A model generated the notes under the pieces. That model was not told the DNA's origin. It saw only the letters and a program-made list of their open reading frames with translations, and did not search any database. Positions 12,836 through 23,594 of a DNA stretch of 64,000 nt are shown piece after piece; position 1 is the stretch's first letter, and each line of letters begins with the position of its first letter. The position numbers were made by a program, and so were the translations under genes. Source of the DNA: Halicephalobus mephisto (Eukaryota > Nematoda > Chromadorea > Rhabditida > Panagrolaimidae); the NCBI GenBank assembly GCA_009193035.1, contig SWDT01000008.1, positions 744,001 to 808,000 on the forward strand, written 5' to 3'.

Positions 12836-12976
12836 TAAGTTTTAGGGTTCAAAAAACACATTGAAAATTGAATGATTGACACTGAGAACATGTTACAAAA
12901 AAATTATTAATAAAGAACATTTAAAAAAATAAATTCATTAATAAAAAACATTTTATCGAAAAAAGCAGGAATATTG

Positions 12977-13270
12977 TTTGGCGTTCTGTTGCACATTGCC
13001 AATGAAACATTTTTTGGCGTTTTTGTTGCACATTGCCAATAAACTTTTTTTGGCGTTCTGTTGCACATTGCCAAGGAAACATTTTTGGCGTTCTGTTGCA
13101 CATTGCCAATGAAATATTTTTTGGCGTTCTGTTGCACACTGCCAATAAACTTTTTTTGGCGTTCTGTTGCACATTGCCAATGAAACTTTTTTGGCGTTCT
13201 GTTGCACACTGCCAATAAACTTTTTTTGGCATTCTGTTGCACATTGCCAATGAAACATTTTTTGGCATTC
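12977..13270. repeat. Satellite of 35-36 bp, nine units
   Basis: Unit TTTTTTTGGCGTTCTGTTGC then ACATTGCCAATRAAC. GGC positions are 12,980, 13,016, 13,052, 13,087, 13,123, 13,158, 13,193, 13,228 and 13,264. As in the previous array, each unit is bracketed by TTGGC and GCCAA. Long open frames here are a product of the unit length and are not genes. Confidence 0.92.
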
Positions 13271-13329
13271 ATGAACAGAACACCAAATGAGGGTGGAACT
13301 TTCCTTAAAATACACTTTTTTGAAGTTCA

Positions 13330-14085
13330 TAGATTCTCAGAAGTGTTCCCCGGATATTTCAGTAAAAAACAATCCATAAAAAATAAGACAACTTTTTTGA
13401 GATTTTCTATTTTCACTTTTTTAAAGTACTTTTTTGATTTTTAAAGTCGTTCTGACGTCAAATTGCTTTTTTTCATCAGAATTTTTCGTTCAAAGAAGAC
13501 GAAAAAAGACAAACGTGGCTTCGGGGAACCATCGTAAGGAAAGGCATGAATAACAAATTCACTTTGCCTCAGGATGTGATGAAATTTGCAAAAAATAAAC
13601 GGAAAAACCCAATAAAGCATTGATTGGCGAAGAATCCTCGGAGAAAAAACTAATGTTGAATTTTACATTTTGTTTGAAAAAAAAATAAATTAAACTGAAA
13701 AAAACTAAAAATACAAATCGAAACTTTCTCGAGTTCGTTTTCATCCTAAATGCATTCAAACTAAGGCAATGGATCTCACATTTCGTTCAATGGCCAGAGG
13801 GGATTCTTTCGAAGTGCCTTCTGAACCTGGGACAAAACAGATCCCCCAGACGAAGACGGAGATCATAAAGACGTTATTTCCCGATTTTGTATCAAATACA
13901 TAACTGTTGGAAGAAGCAATAAAGAACAACAAAGAAGATGGAGGATAATATGAGAAGGTGATTTCTGGTCACCTATTTCGAGTAGAAAAAATAAATAAAA
14001 ATAAATTAATTCAAACTGAAATAAAAAATTTTGCAAAAAAATTATTACAAAATAAAAATGCATGTAATAATATTTAAAAAAACTA
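13330..14085. other. Intergenic, mixed composition; one short candidate ORF
   Basis: Segments near 13,440-13,640 and 13,750-13,990 have higher GC than surroundings. A 36-codon minus ORF at 13,866-13,756 begins MISVFVWGICFVPG, hydrophobic like a signal peptide, and has high GC at third positions. It could be a first exon (donor-like GTGAGA in it), but I found no partner exon. Confidence 0.3.
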
Positions 14086-14089
14086 ATTT

Positions 14090-14560
14090 TAAGACAAATT
14101 TAGAACTTTTCAATTGAAATTCAAAATTGTGAAATTTTGTATTTATGTGATTCTGTAAATATGATAATACAAAAAATATAGTTTTTTTATGAAATTCTGA
14201 AAAGTGATCTCAACACGAAATTTTAAAACTTTTCAGTTGAAACTCAAAATTGTAGAATTTTGTATTTCTGTGATTTTATAATATTTCATAATCATATTAT
14301 TATAAAACTAAAAAACCTTTTTCATAAAATTCTAAAAAGTGATTTCAACACAAAATTTTAAAACTTTCCAGTTAAGACCCAAAATTGTGGAATTTTGTAT
14401 TTATGTGATTCTGTAACTATAATATTACAAAAAACATAGTTTTTTTATGAAATTCTGAAAAGTGATTTCATCACGAAATTTTAAAACTTTTCAATCAAGA
14501 TCAAAAACTATGAAATTTATCATTTCAGTTATTCTACAATTACATTTTTATAAAAAATAT
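14090..14560. repeat. Tandem repeat of about 122 bp, four copies
   Basis: Units share AAATTTTAAAACTTTTCAGT, AATTTTGTATTTATGTGATT and GAAATTCTGAAAAGTGATTTC. AT-rich, no coding potential. Confidence 0.8.
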
Positions 14561-14909
14561 AAATCTTCGTCACAAAATTCCAGAAAAGTTGTACTACTAC
14601 AATTTTCTAAAACTTGTAACTAAAACAAAAAAGTACAAAATTTCGTAGTTTCGGAAAATTCCGAAAATAAATAACGAAATCTCAGAAATTCCAAAGAATT
14701 ATACGGTAGTTTGTAATCTTATCTAGAGACCGTAATCACATTATTATAAAAGCCAAAAAATTGTAGTTGTATAATTCGGATAAAAATTGTTAAACGTGAA
14801 CTTTGAGCATTTTCTAAATGAGACCTAAAAGTACTGAATTTTTTATTTATAAAATTCTAGAAAGCTCGAAAAGCATCCATTACTTTTTGAAAATTCTGGA
14901 ACTTCGTAC

Positions 14910-15070
14910 ACACAAAAATAAGTACATGGTATATAATGTATGGATACATCGAAATGACTTTGATGTATTAGGTACATTGCATTCAATATATCGATATCAA
15001 CTAAGTCCATCAATATATTGAATGCAATGTATCTGATACATCAAAGCTATTTTAATATACTTTTTTGTGT
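14910..15070. mobile_element. Palindromic MITE-like element, copy 2
   Basis: Near-identical to 6,088-6,249 over its length, including ATACATCGAAATGACTTTGA, the central ATATCGATATCAACTAAGTC and a terminal TTTTTTGTGT. This shows it is a mobile or recently copied unit. Confidence 0.8.
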
Positions 15071-15129
15071 GTGCTACATTAAATCCTTGAAAACATAATC
15101 TTAGATATAGACTAGAGTTACATATAACT

Positions 15130-15525
15130 TGCATACAAAAATGGTACACAGTATATCATATATGGATATATTAAGATGATTATGATGTATTAGATACATT
15201 ATATTCAATATATCGATACATGAAATTGATATCGGTTCATTCAATATAATGTATCGGATACATTATATATACTGTATGGATATATTAAGATGACTTTGAT
15301 GTATTAGGTACATTATATTCAATATATCGATATCAACTTAGTCCATCAATATATTGAATGCAATGTATCTGATACATTATATATACTGTATGGATACATT
15401 AAAATGATTATGATGTATTAGGTACATTATATTCAATATGTCGATAAATTAAGTTCATATCGGTACACTCAATATAATGTATCTGATAAATCAAAGCTAT
15501 TTTTATATACCCTTTTTATGTTTAG
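15130..15525. repeat. Expanded, diverged copies of the palindromic element
   Basis: Internal arms of the element (GTATTAGGTACATTATATTC, CAATATATCGATA, GAATGCAATGTATCTGATAC) recur in alternating orientation three times. They begin ACAAAAATGGTACACAGTAT and end ACCCTTTTTATGT. It looks like internal amplification of one insertion. Confidence 0.7.
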
Positions 15526-15529
15526 TGTT

Positions 15530-16170
15530 TCATAATCTTATTCAACGATCTTAATTATTTTGATATAAAAACGTAAAATATAAAATTCCGAAAATTACTT
15601 GAATATGAACTTTGAATATTTTCCAAACAAGACCTAAAAGTTCGGAATTTTATATTTACGTTGTTTTAGAAAGTTCCAAAAGCATCTACCGTCTTCTGAG
15701 AAGATTCTAGAATTTTACTGTATTCTGTAATCTTAGCCAAGGTGTATAAACAAAAAAGTTCCTTCAGGGCAAATTATTTTTTTTTCGAAAATAAATAACT
15801 AAGAAATCCAAAATTTCTACCGTAATTTCCGAAATTTCGTAATAATAAAAACTCTGAATTTTGGCTTTTCTAAATTTAAACAAGTTGAAAATTTTTGAAA
15901 AAGATCAATTTTAAAAATTATTTTAAATTTTTCAAAGAAAAATTAGCATTTCGGATTTCTGGACTTTTCGGAAAAAGTTAACTCCTGTGCATTTTGGAGT
16001 ATCGATAAAACAAAAAAGTGTAAATTCGAAAAAGAATGATTTCAACGAAGGCTCCAACGAAGAGCCTCATCCTTTACAAGACTGAGTCAGTTTTCCACGT
16101 GCCATCGCCTGAAGCGGTTGGGTCTTCTTTGCGAGTCCCTTGAGAGTTGTTTGAGACAAGCCTAACATTT
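15530..16170. other. Intergenic, no gene seen
   Basis: AT-rich except 16,045-16,140, which is GC-richer and contains CACGTG at about 16,098. Possibly regulatory; nothing more can be supported. Confidence 0.3.
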
Positions 16171-16478
16171 TTCTGAGTATAAGACTAAAATCTCCGAATT
16201 TGGAATTTAGAAACCTGACAGTAAAATTGGGGTCAGAAAAGTTGGAATTCTGAGTATAAGACTAAAATCTCCGAATTTGGAATTTAGAAACCTGACAATA
16301 AAATTGGGGTCAGAAAAGTTGGAATTCTGAATATAAGACTAAAATCTTCGAATTTGGAATTTAGAAACCTGACAGTAAAATTGGGGTTAGAAAAGTTGGA
16401 ATTCTGAATATAAGACTAAAATCTCTGAATTTGGAATTTAGAAACCTGACAGCAAAATTGGGGTCAGAAAAGTTGGAA
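16171..16478. repeat. Four perfect-register copies of a 77-bp tandem repeat
   Basis: Unit begins TTCTGAGTATAAGACTAAAA and ends GGGGTCAGAAAAGTTGGAA, at 16,171, 16,248, 16,325 and 16,402. Copies differ by only a few bases, indicating recent amplification. Confidence 0.92.
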
Positions 16479-17076
16479 AAAAGTAAAGCAGAACAATTCA
16501 GGACCATTTATTCCAAAAAGTGAAATGGTCACGGATTGCCAACTGGGCCGGAAACGACCAACTCCCATTTTTCCGTTTTAAAAAATTGTACAAGGATAGT
16601 GACTGACTTTAGTTATTATTTAATTGATTTTTTATAATAAATAAAATTTTAAATATAGTAAAATAGAAAATTTTTCAAGTTGACTGGATAACGAAAAAGA
16701 CTAAGAAAATAGAGTTGAACGCTTTTCTCAGCTGGACGCCCATTTTCCATGTCGGCCATAAATAACGTGCGCAAAAACGACGGGGAACAATAAAAGCAAG
16801 TGCCTAAACTTGTGAAAACTAAAAACACCCATTGGCCACTCTGGTAATTTCAACAGACAGAAAATTAATTGATTGAATTCAAAGTTGAAGTTTTAAAAAA
16901 TGGAAATTTCGTTTTCAAAATTCCCTTAGGCATTTTTCTATTTTATTTAATGTTGATTTAATGAGTGTCTAGGTTGGAACTTTGAATCGGATTATAGCAT
17001 CGGAAGGATTTATGGAGACGAAACATGGTGTTGAAATCGTCTAACTTACCGTAAAAACTTTAATATAAAGGCATTT
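16479..17076. other. Intergenic, no gene seen
   Basis: Includes a GC-richer stretch at 16,500-16,570 and another at 16,730-16,860 with no open frame that can be supported. Confidence 0.4.
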
Positions 17077-17470
17077 CTGTTGGAGTTTTTACAGTAACTT
17101 AGGATATTTGTAATCTTCCATTAGAAAAAATAATTCAAACTCTATAAATTGTAAAAATTCAATCACAAACCTGAGCAAAATCACGGAAAATAATGCACAA
17201 ATAAAGATTTAGCATTTTGTTGGAAAAAATTGTATTCTATCCTTGTTTCTCTACCTTGTCCTTCTGTTGGAGCTTTTACAGTAACTTAAGGGATTTGTAA
17301 TCTTCTATTAGTGAAAATAATTCAAACTCTATAAATTGTAAAAATTCAATCACAAAAGTGAGCAAAATTACGGAAAATAATGCACAAATAAAATCTTAGC
17401 ATTTTGTTGGAAAAAATTGTATTCTATCCATGTTTCTCTACCTTGCCCTTCCGTTGGAGCTTTTACAATA
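17077..17470. repeat. Direct duplication of about 185 bp
   Basis: TCTGTTGGAGTTTTTACAGT at 17,077 recurs at 17,262 and, partially, at 17,449. The bodies (AATTCAAACTCTATAAATTG, GGAAAATAATGCACAAATAA) are nearly identical. Confidence 0.88.
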
Positions 17471-18195
17471 TTTAGAATTTTAGAAAATCTAATTTTCCGT
17501 GATGCTAGACCGAGGAGTTTTTAATTAATCAGAGCTTCGTATTTCTTATATCCTAATTGCACATGGAGAAGAAATCAAATATAATTAAAAAAGTCAGTAT
17601 AGTATTAATTGACAAACTTCACGAGAATCGAAAAAGAGTTTTTTAAATTAACAGTGTCCATTAGGGGAAATTTTTTTTATATCTCAATTGTACATAAATG
17701 AGAACTAAAATATAATAAAAAGTTACTACAGTAAAAACAGACAATCTTCACGAGAGCTGAAAGGGGATTTTCCAGACCAATGGAACTTTCATCAAAGAAC
17801 ACTTTCTTTTTTTCCTTTTTTGAAGAAAATAAAGTATAATAAAAATTAATAAAATAAAAATTTGCAATCATTGTGTAACTGGAAAATCTTTGAGATCGAT
17901 GAAATTTGTGTAAAAAGTTCTTTTTCGTATTTCATATATCTCAAACACACTAAAAATAAAATCTACTAAGAAAACCAATACAGTAAGAACGTGCAGTTCT
18001 CACGCAAGTGGATGGGAATTTCTGTCAAAATAAAAATCTTTTTAGTACAAATTTTTCATCGAAAATATAACAAGGTATATACGAAATAATTTTCCTCTTC
18101 CGGAACTAAAAAAAAATAAAAATAAAAAGTCGATTATGAAATTAGAAAGTGAAGAAATCGTCAATATGAAAAGAATTATTTTTCAACAACCTCTG
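17471..18195. other. Intergenic, no gene seen
   Basis: Four loosely similar blocks of about 130 bases (TTTTTATATCTCAATTGTACA..., AAAGTTACTACAGTAAAAAC..., GAGACGAAAAG-type variants) suggest an old degenerate tandem repeat. No open frame of note. Confidence 0.4.
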
Positions 18196-18375
18196 CATAA
18201 AAGACTACGATATCTTAATCTTAATCTTAATCGACCCGTACTTCGCATTACTTTACCTTGCGGTTAGTTTTGCGCGGGTCCCAGGACAATTTCCAGTTAT
18301 CTCGCTCTCTGGCTAAAGTTATCCAGTGTTTGACTAATTTCCCCCTTCGCGAGTATAAGACTACGATATTAGAAA
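18196..18375. other. GC-rich insert flanked by a direct repeat of AAGACTACGATAT
   Basis: AGACTACGATAT occurs at about 18,203 and again at about 18,359. The 140 bases between are far GC-richer than surroundings (GACCCGTACTTCGC ... CCCCCTTCGCGAGTAT). There is no match to snRNA, tRNA, SL RNA or rRNA that I can recognise, and no open frame. Either a small insertion or an unrecognised RNA gene. Confidence 0.35.
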
Positions 18376-18945
18376 ACTATTCAAAAACTGATGAACAAAG
18401 TAGAAAATGTGATTAGAATTAAGGATCTGGATAAGTTCTGTCCAGATATAAGTGTCCTAAAAAACAAGAAGACTTTCAACACGAAAACTTTTGAGATGCA
18501 GGAATCCGGCTAGCGGCAAGACGACTAATTATTTCAGAAGTTAGAAGGACGAAGCTGAATTATCAGAAATTGTTTATAATTATATTTGTATTTTTGATCG
18601 TCTGGATGAAATAAAAAGTTAGCAATCGTAAGGGATTCGTCAATTAAGGAAACATGTCATATTACCTTGCAAAAAGAGACTATGTAGATGCTGAAAAATA
18701 TAGAATCACCAAATAAGATCCATTTGAGCGAGATATTACTATTGATAAGATGAAATCATAGATACAGAATAGGATGAAAGAAGTGCTGAACCTATTAAGC
18801 ATTCACTTTTTTTTCTATAAACTTTTAATTTTATTTAGTTCTGTAAATTTCGAACATAAAATAATTCATCAAATAACATTAGAAAAGCAAAACTCATCAA
18901 GATTAGATTCAAACTAACAACCAAAACAGAATTTGGCTCAGGAAG
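18376..18945. other. Intergenic, no gene seen
   Basis: Moderately AT-rich unique sequence without a supportable exon. Confidence 0.4.
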
Positions 18946-19039
18946 TCGATGTTCGATCAAGAATTTTCGTTTATTCAAAGGTTTCTGATCAAATGTAAGA
19001 ATCGTTTTTTTGGTTTTTCTTCTGATATTGCTTCTTTCT

Positions 19040-19170
19040 TTGATGAGTGCGTCTTAGCCGTTTGTAGCCAGATTGCGGCTGACAAGGCCTGGATCTGCAG
19101 TCTTCGGTCGGGGATCGAACCTGGATCTCATGGGTTTCACGTCATGCGTACTAACCGCTGAGGATTGCTC
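19040..19170 (-). other. tRNA-derived fragment with A- and B-box-like sequences
   Basis: On the minus strand, CTCAGCGGTTAGTACGCATG resembles a tRNA A box and D loop, followed about 35 bases later by CCAGGTTCGATCCCCGACC, a strong B box. The acceptor and anticodon stems do not pair well, so this is a tRNA pseudogene or the head of a SINE rather than a working tRNA. The overlapping plus-strand open frame at 18,949-19,161 is ignored. Confidence 0.45.
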
Positions 19171-19885
19171 AGTTATTTTGGAGTAAACACTAGTAATATT
19201 TTATGTTTTATTAAAAAAGTCGGTTATTTCATAAACTAGGTGTGTTTTTTATGTGAAATATGATTATTTTAAATTTATTTATCGAGATCTGAAAGTCCCT
19301 TTCGTTTTCCTAAAAATTATTTTTTTTTATTATTAACTTTTAAGTCTAATATCCGATTACGAAATAACTCTTGTATGGCAGTGCTAATTTATTTGATTAT
19401 GAGTAATTTTCGAGATTATTCACTATACTTTTTGATTAGTACAAACAATAATTTTTTTAAAGAGTTCCAAACTCAATTTGAAATGACTAATTGCTGCGGA
19501 AACGAAAAAATGAACTTGTCCTTTGTGATTTGGTTTTCAAACATTATTGTAATAAAATATTTGATGTAGAAATTTTTCCAGAAACTTGTTTAAAACTTTG
19601 ACAAAAAACTATTTTTTTAAATCTAATTCTTAGAATTCAATAATATCCACATATATTTTATCATAAAATTTCATCAATTTAATCAGTCTTAAAGTTATAA
19701 AAAAAGATAAAAAACTCCGAATAATCGAGTTTTGATGGAATTTTCCAAATTCACAGGTATTCAGAAGTTTCGGCATTCAAAGTTGTTTTTAGAAATAATG
19801 AAAAACTGTTGCTGAGGTTATTGTTATTTAGTGGATTACTTGTTTTCGATAAAACAAGAAATATCTGGAGAGAAAATACTTACCG
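19171..19885. other. Intergenic, no gene seen
   Basis: AT-rich. A block around 19,723-19,775 (AATCGAGTTTTGATGGAATT... CAGGTATTCAGAAGTT) has a diverged relative at about 33,153-33,205, so it is part of a low-copy repeat. Confidence 0.45.
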
Positions 19886-20026
19886 TATTTCCTCTAATAG
19901 AGGCACATCTCTAATAGATTTAGATGAAAGGAAACTGATATGTGCAACAATGAATTTAGACAATATACAAGTTCCTGACAGATCAATTGAAAAATAGTGG
20001 CGCATGTGCCTCTATTAGAGAAAATA
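19886..20026. mobile_element. MITE with 23-bp terminal inverted repeats
   Basis: The left end starts TATTTCCTCTAATAGAGGC and the right end is its reverse complement over 23 bases with one mismatch, giving a 141-bp element. Both flanks carry AGAGAAAATACTTA-like sequence. The CCGTATTTCCTCTAATA start is typical of dispersed non-autonomous DNA elements in Caenorhabditis genomes. Confidence 0.8.
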
Positions 20027-20228
20027 CTTAAATTGAAATCTAAATAGAAAAGTAAAAAATATGACGCCCAAGTTCTGAAATTAATGTTCCTGATTGACGA
20101 TAAGTGGCACCTGCCAATCCTCGCTTACTGTTTTAACTGTTAGTAAATTTTCGGTTTTTATTAGTACCGAATCTAATTTCGAAGTCTGTCTATAACAGAC
20201 AAGCACGATGTGTAGAAATGACTGAAAA

Positions 20229-22846
20229 ATGAAAACCTTGTTCTTATTTTTATTTCTTGCTTTTATTTCCGGGAGTTTAAGCCTGGATAACGCTAATTGT
20301 ATAATGAAAAATAATAAAATTGCAGTTACGTTGAACAGTGATGAAGTCATTTATTTCGAATCGGAAAATTATCCACGACAACTAAGATATTGTCAGCAAA
20401 ATTTTCATGTATGAATATTTCTGAAAAATTTGTTAATAACTCTCTTCAGCGAACTGACGGTGAGAAAACAGGCTTTGTTTTTATTTTTTTTAATGGATTT
20501 GTGGATCTTTTCGAATTCATTCCAAATCAAGTGCCGACATCGGATGAACGGATTCCAGTAAAAGATTCATCTTCATCTGCTCTTACTCCTGTTTTCGATG
20601 CATCGAAAGAACTTCTTTTTAGAGCTGTTACTGGTACAGAGTTTGTCACTTTCAAAGTGCTTCAATCCGCCAACTATCGGTCGAATATGTTTCAAGCATT
20701 CGTTTATGCTTCTCCCCCAGGTGACAGGACTTCTAGTTGTCTCTTTAATAACCAAGTTCTCAATTTCACGAACTTCGAAAAAGGCATTCCTTTGATATCA
20801 TTTGGAAATTTCAACCGATCTGAAACCTGTACCTGGCAAATTAACATTCCGGAATTCATGAATTTGAAAGTCGTCGTGAGAGAGAAATTGGATCAAGAAA
20901 ACCTCACAATCTCCGTTGATGGTGGGAAACTGCAATCTTTGGAGAAGAAAAAAGTTTATTACTTCAATGGAACTTCCTTTACTTTTACATACAAAAAACT
21001 AATTGTCTCCTTTGATCAGAACATTTCGATGGCTGCTTTCGTCTCCTTTTTTCCCCCTTTTTCAACTATTTATACTAATTGTTTTAGCTACTTTATTAAT
21101 GAGGTAATCACTATCCAGACCAAGAACTACATTGCTGGCTATTCAGACAATACTGTAAGCCATTTTATGCATAAATATCATAATGATTTTTCATTTTCCA
21201 GGTCTGTGATGCCGTCCTGGAATCTAAAAAAGGAATGAACATGTATATTGAAAGTTTCTCTATCATAGAGCCCATAGCTGATAAAATTCTACTAAGAGAT
21301 GAGGATGGAAATGAATATAACTTAAGTGGAGAAAGAAAGTTTCTCTTAGCTCCTAGTCAAAACTACATTTTCTATTTCGAATCCGATGGAAACACGAATG
21401 CTTATGGATTCAAAACAAAAGCGTCATATTTTAATTGCACATGTGGTGACGGCAAGAAAGTTTTGAACTGCTATGGTGGTTCAATAACTTTAGTAAGCGA
21501 TGTTCCCTCTTACTGTAGCTCCATGAACTGTGAATTCGACATTACCATCAGCCAACCCTGTTCTGAACAGTTCTTCTTTTTCAAAACAACTACGCAACTG
21601 AGAGAAGGGGATATCGATTATTTAGAGATCTCTGTTGACGGAGAACTAATATACAATACGAGTTCTTCCAAATTAACAACATTTGGGAAAGTGCTTCGAA
21701 GTAATGATACTATTCATGTAAGATTCAGATCTGGAGATGACTCTACTAAGGTCTATATTAATGCTCCACAGTTATTCTTTTCATCAGCAGGAAGTACCGA
21801 TTTGAAAACTGTACTATTGACTCCGCAATTCCCAGTTTATGGTGTTTCGAAGAGTCAATACTATGATAATTTATGTTTGAATGTGCAAGCACCTCTTAAC
21901 TACACACTAGATTTATTTTATATTTCGATGAATAGCTCCCATGAAGAGTTATACGATGACAAATTTGCAGTGGGATTTCTATATAATACTGTATCTGTGG
22001 ATAATTCTGATTATGTTACTGGCTATACATCAATAACCGGAGAATTAACAATTCCTAATGCGAATAACAAGCACTCAAGTTATTTTTTTCGGCTGAGAGA
22101 AATCCACGCCAAAAATTGTGTTGACAAGAACAACGTTATTCATATCGGGCTTTCTTCTATTGTGTTTACACTTCAAAATGAAGCAGAAGATGAATGTTTA
22201 ATGACTCTTTTATTCGATAAAGATGATGCTGATGTAATGCGATTAATATTCAGAGAGGTCAGTCTGTCTTCGAATGCGACATTCTACGCAGGAACTGATT
22301 TTAATTATCCTATTATTACTGTAGATAACGACTCGGCAAAGTACACAGATGTCTTGGTTCGTGGTTCAACTGTTTCTCTTCTTCTACCTGCAAATAGTTG
22401 GATGAATATTGATTCGATCTCTTGCAATGAGTACAATGTCACTACCAGAGGTGTTCTTTATCCATTGATATACAATGATCCTTCTTTATTCGCGAATGAC
22501 ACACTAGCTTACGACTTTCCTGTATGGCAAAATGAAACAATTCAAATAGAAGTACGGTATTTGGACTATGGAGAGAATAATAGCTTAGTGATTATCTCGG
22601 AAGACAACACATTGTCGGTTTAATGTTTTGTATTTTTCTTTATCAAAATTACTTTTTAGGGTGTTATCTGAAGTTAATCAGACATTCATTGGGAAAAATC
22701 TGACTCTTATATTTGATCAACAAACTTCGAACAAAAGAGGATTCTTGATCGAATATTGGAAGATTGAACAAAATTCTGCTTTCATATCTGGTTTAAATCT
22801 GATTCTGATCGCTTTTTCTATTTCCATAGTTATTTTCAATTACTAA
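20229..22846 (+). CDS. Secreted CUB-like domain protein, probably GPI-anchored
   Basis: Exons 20229-20408, 20450-21154, 21202-22613 and 22660-22846, phases consistent, about 827 residues; introns are 41-47 bases long. Residues 1-18 form a signal peptide (MKTLFLFLFLAFISGSLS). Several CUB-like modules follow, each with paired Cys and β-rich, N-glycosylation-rich sequence (for example SVPSYCSSMNCEFDI-type segments). The C-terminus ends in a hydrophobic tail LNLILIAFSISIVIFNY, short enough for GPI anchoring or a single membrane span. In C. elegans, CUB-like genes are lineage-expanded and often pathogen-responsive, so an intestinal surface or defence role is plausible, but this is inference. AATAAA signals follow the stop near 22,890-22,910. 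The last donor (ATT|GTCGGT) is weak but is the only one that keeps phase. A broken copy of the last exon lies at 28,907-29,252. Confidence 0.85.
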
Positions 22847-23594
22847 ACTCAAATACTTTTATTTCTTCTCAAAGCAAAGCTTTTCTAAAGGAATAAAATA
22901 AATCAATAAAGCTAGTTCACGAAATAATCAGGTTCCATTTGTAATTTTACGATATACTTTGAAAAGAGGCTTCGAAAGAATCATTAAAGATGTCAACAAT
23001 AAGAGTAAATCCGTAGCGTGCATTTTAATAACACAAGGTATCCTCATAATCAACTGAACAAACTGCTACTGTTTCTTTAAAGACTTCTGTGATAAAAGTT
23101 AATTCGTGTCCTACTTCAAATACAAAAATACAATCTTAATCAATTCTGAGTTATTTTCGAAAGTTTCTAGAAAATCCCTAATTTCACAACTTTTTTCGTT
23201 GACACTGTTGTTCAAAATCTGTTTGTATTCAACTTCGCTAAGAATCAATTTTGAAAAATCATCAAAAATGTGACTGCTTCCATAAAAATCAACAAATACC
23301 TCCGTCTCTGATTCCAAAGTACCTACAAACTCAATAATCAAAGAACGTAGTTACTATTTTTCTCCAAAAATACTTACATTTTTGCTCAACTGATCTCTTG
23401 AGATCCAGACACCTCTATGATATTAGAAGTTGACAATACAGAATGCATGTACTTCTGGAAATTTGATGACGAACTTTTTGTTTACTTTTGGGTCTACTTG
23501 GACAATGTATTTTGACATAAAAGGAGTCAATCCGAGGGATATTATTTAGTCAAGGAATTGAACAAACGGAACTTTAATTTCGACGTTTCTAAAG
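22847..23594. other. Region with a possible minus-strand gene remnant
   Basis: On the minus strand a short frame near 23,519-23,425 starts MSKYIVQVDPKVNKKFVIKF, and a second open stretch runs 23,329-23,113 (VDFYGSSHIFDDFSKLILSE). Splice-like signals lie between them (GTAAGT near 23,375, GTTTGTAG near 23,331), but a stop and a frame change separate the two parts. I read it as a decayed small gene or a divergent two-exon gene of unknown family. Confidence 0.35.

Noticed and set aside
11930..13270. CRISPR-like appearance of regularly spaced repeats
   Set aside because: Spacers are themselves repeats, the host is a eukaryote and no cas genes exist; these are satellites.
12907..13330. Several overlapping 115-125-codon open frames on the minus strand
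   Set aside because: They are translations of the 35-36-bp satellite in different frames, with no start or splice context.
18196..18375. Spliceosomal RNA, U3 or SL RNA gene
   Set aside because: Searched by eye for the diagnostic words of U1-U6, U3 and SL1; none is present.
19809..19997. 62-codon plus-strand frame
   Set aside because: Overlaps the MITE and its flank.
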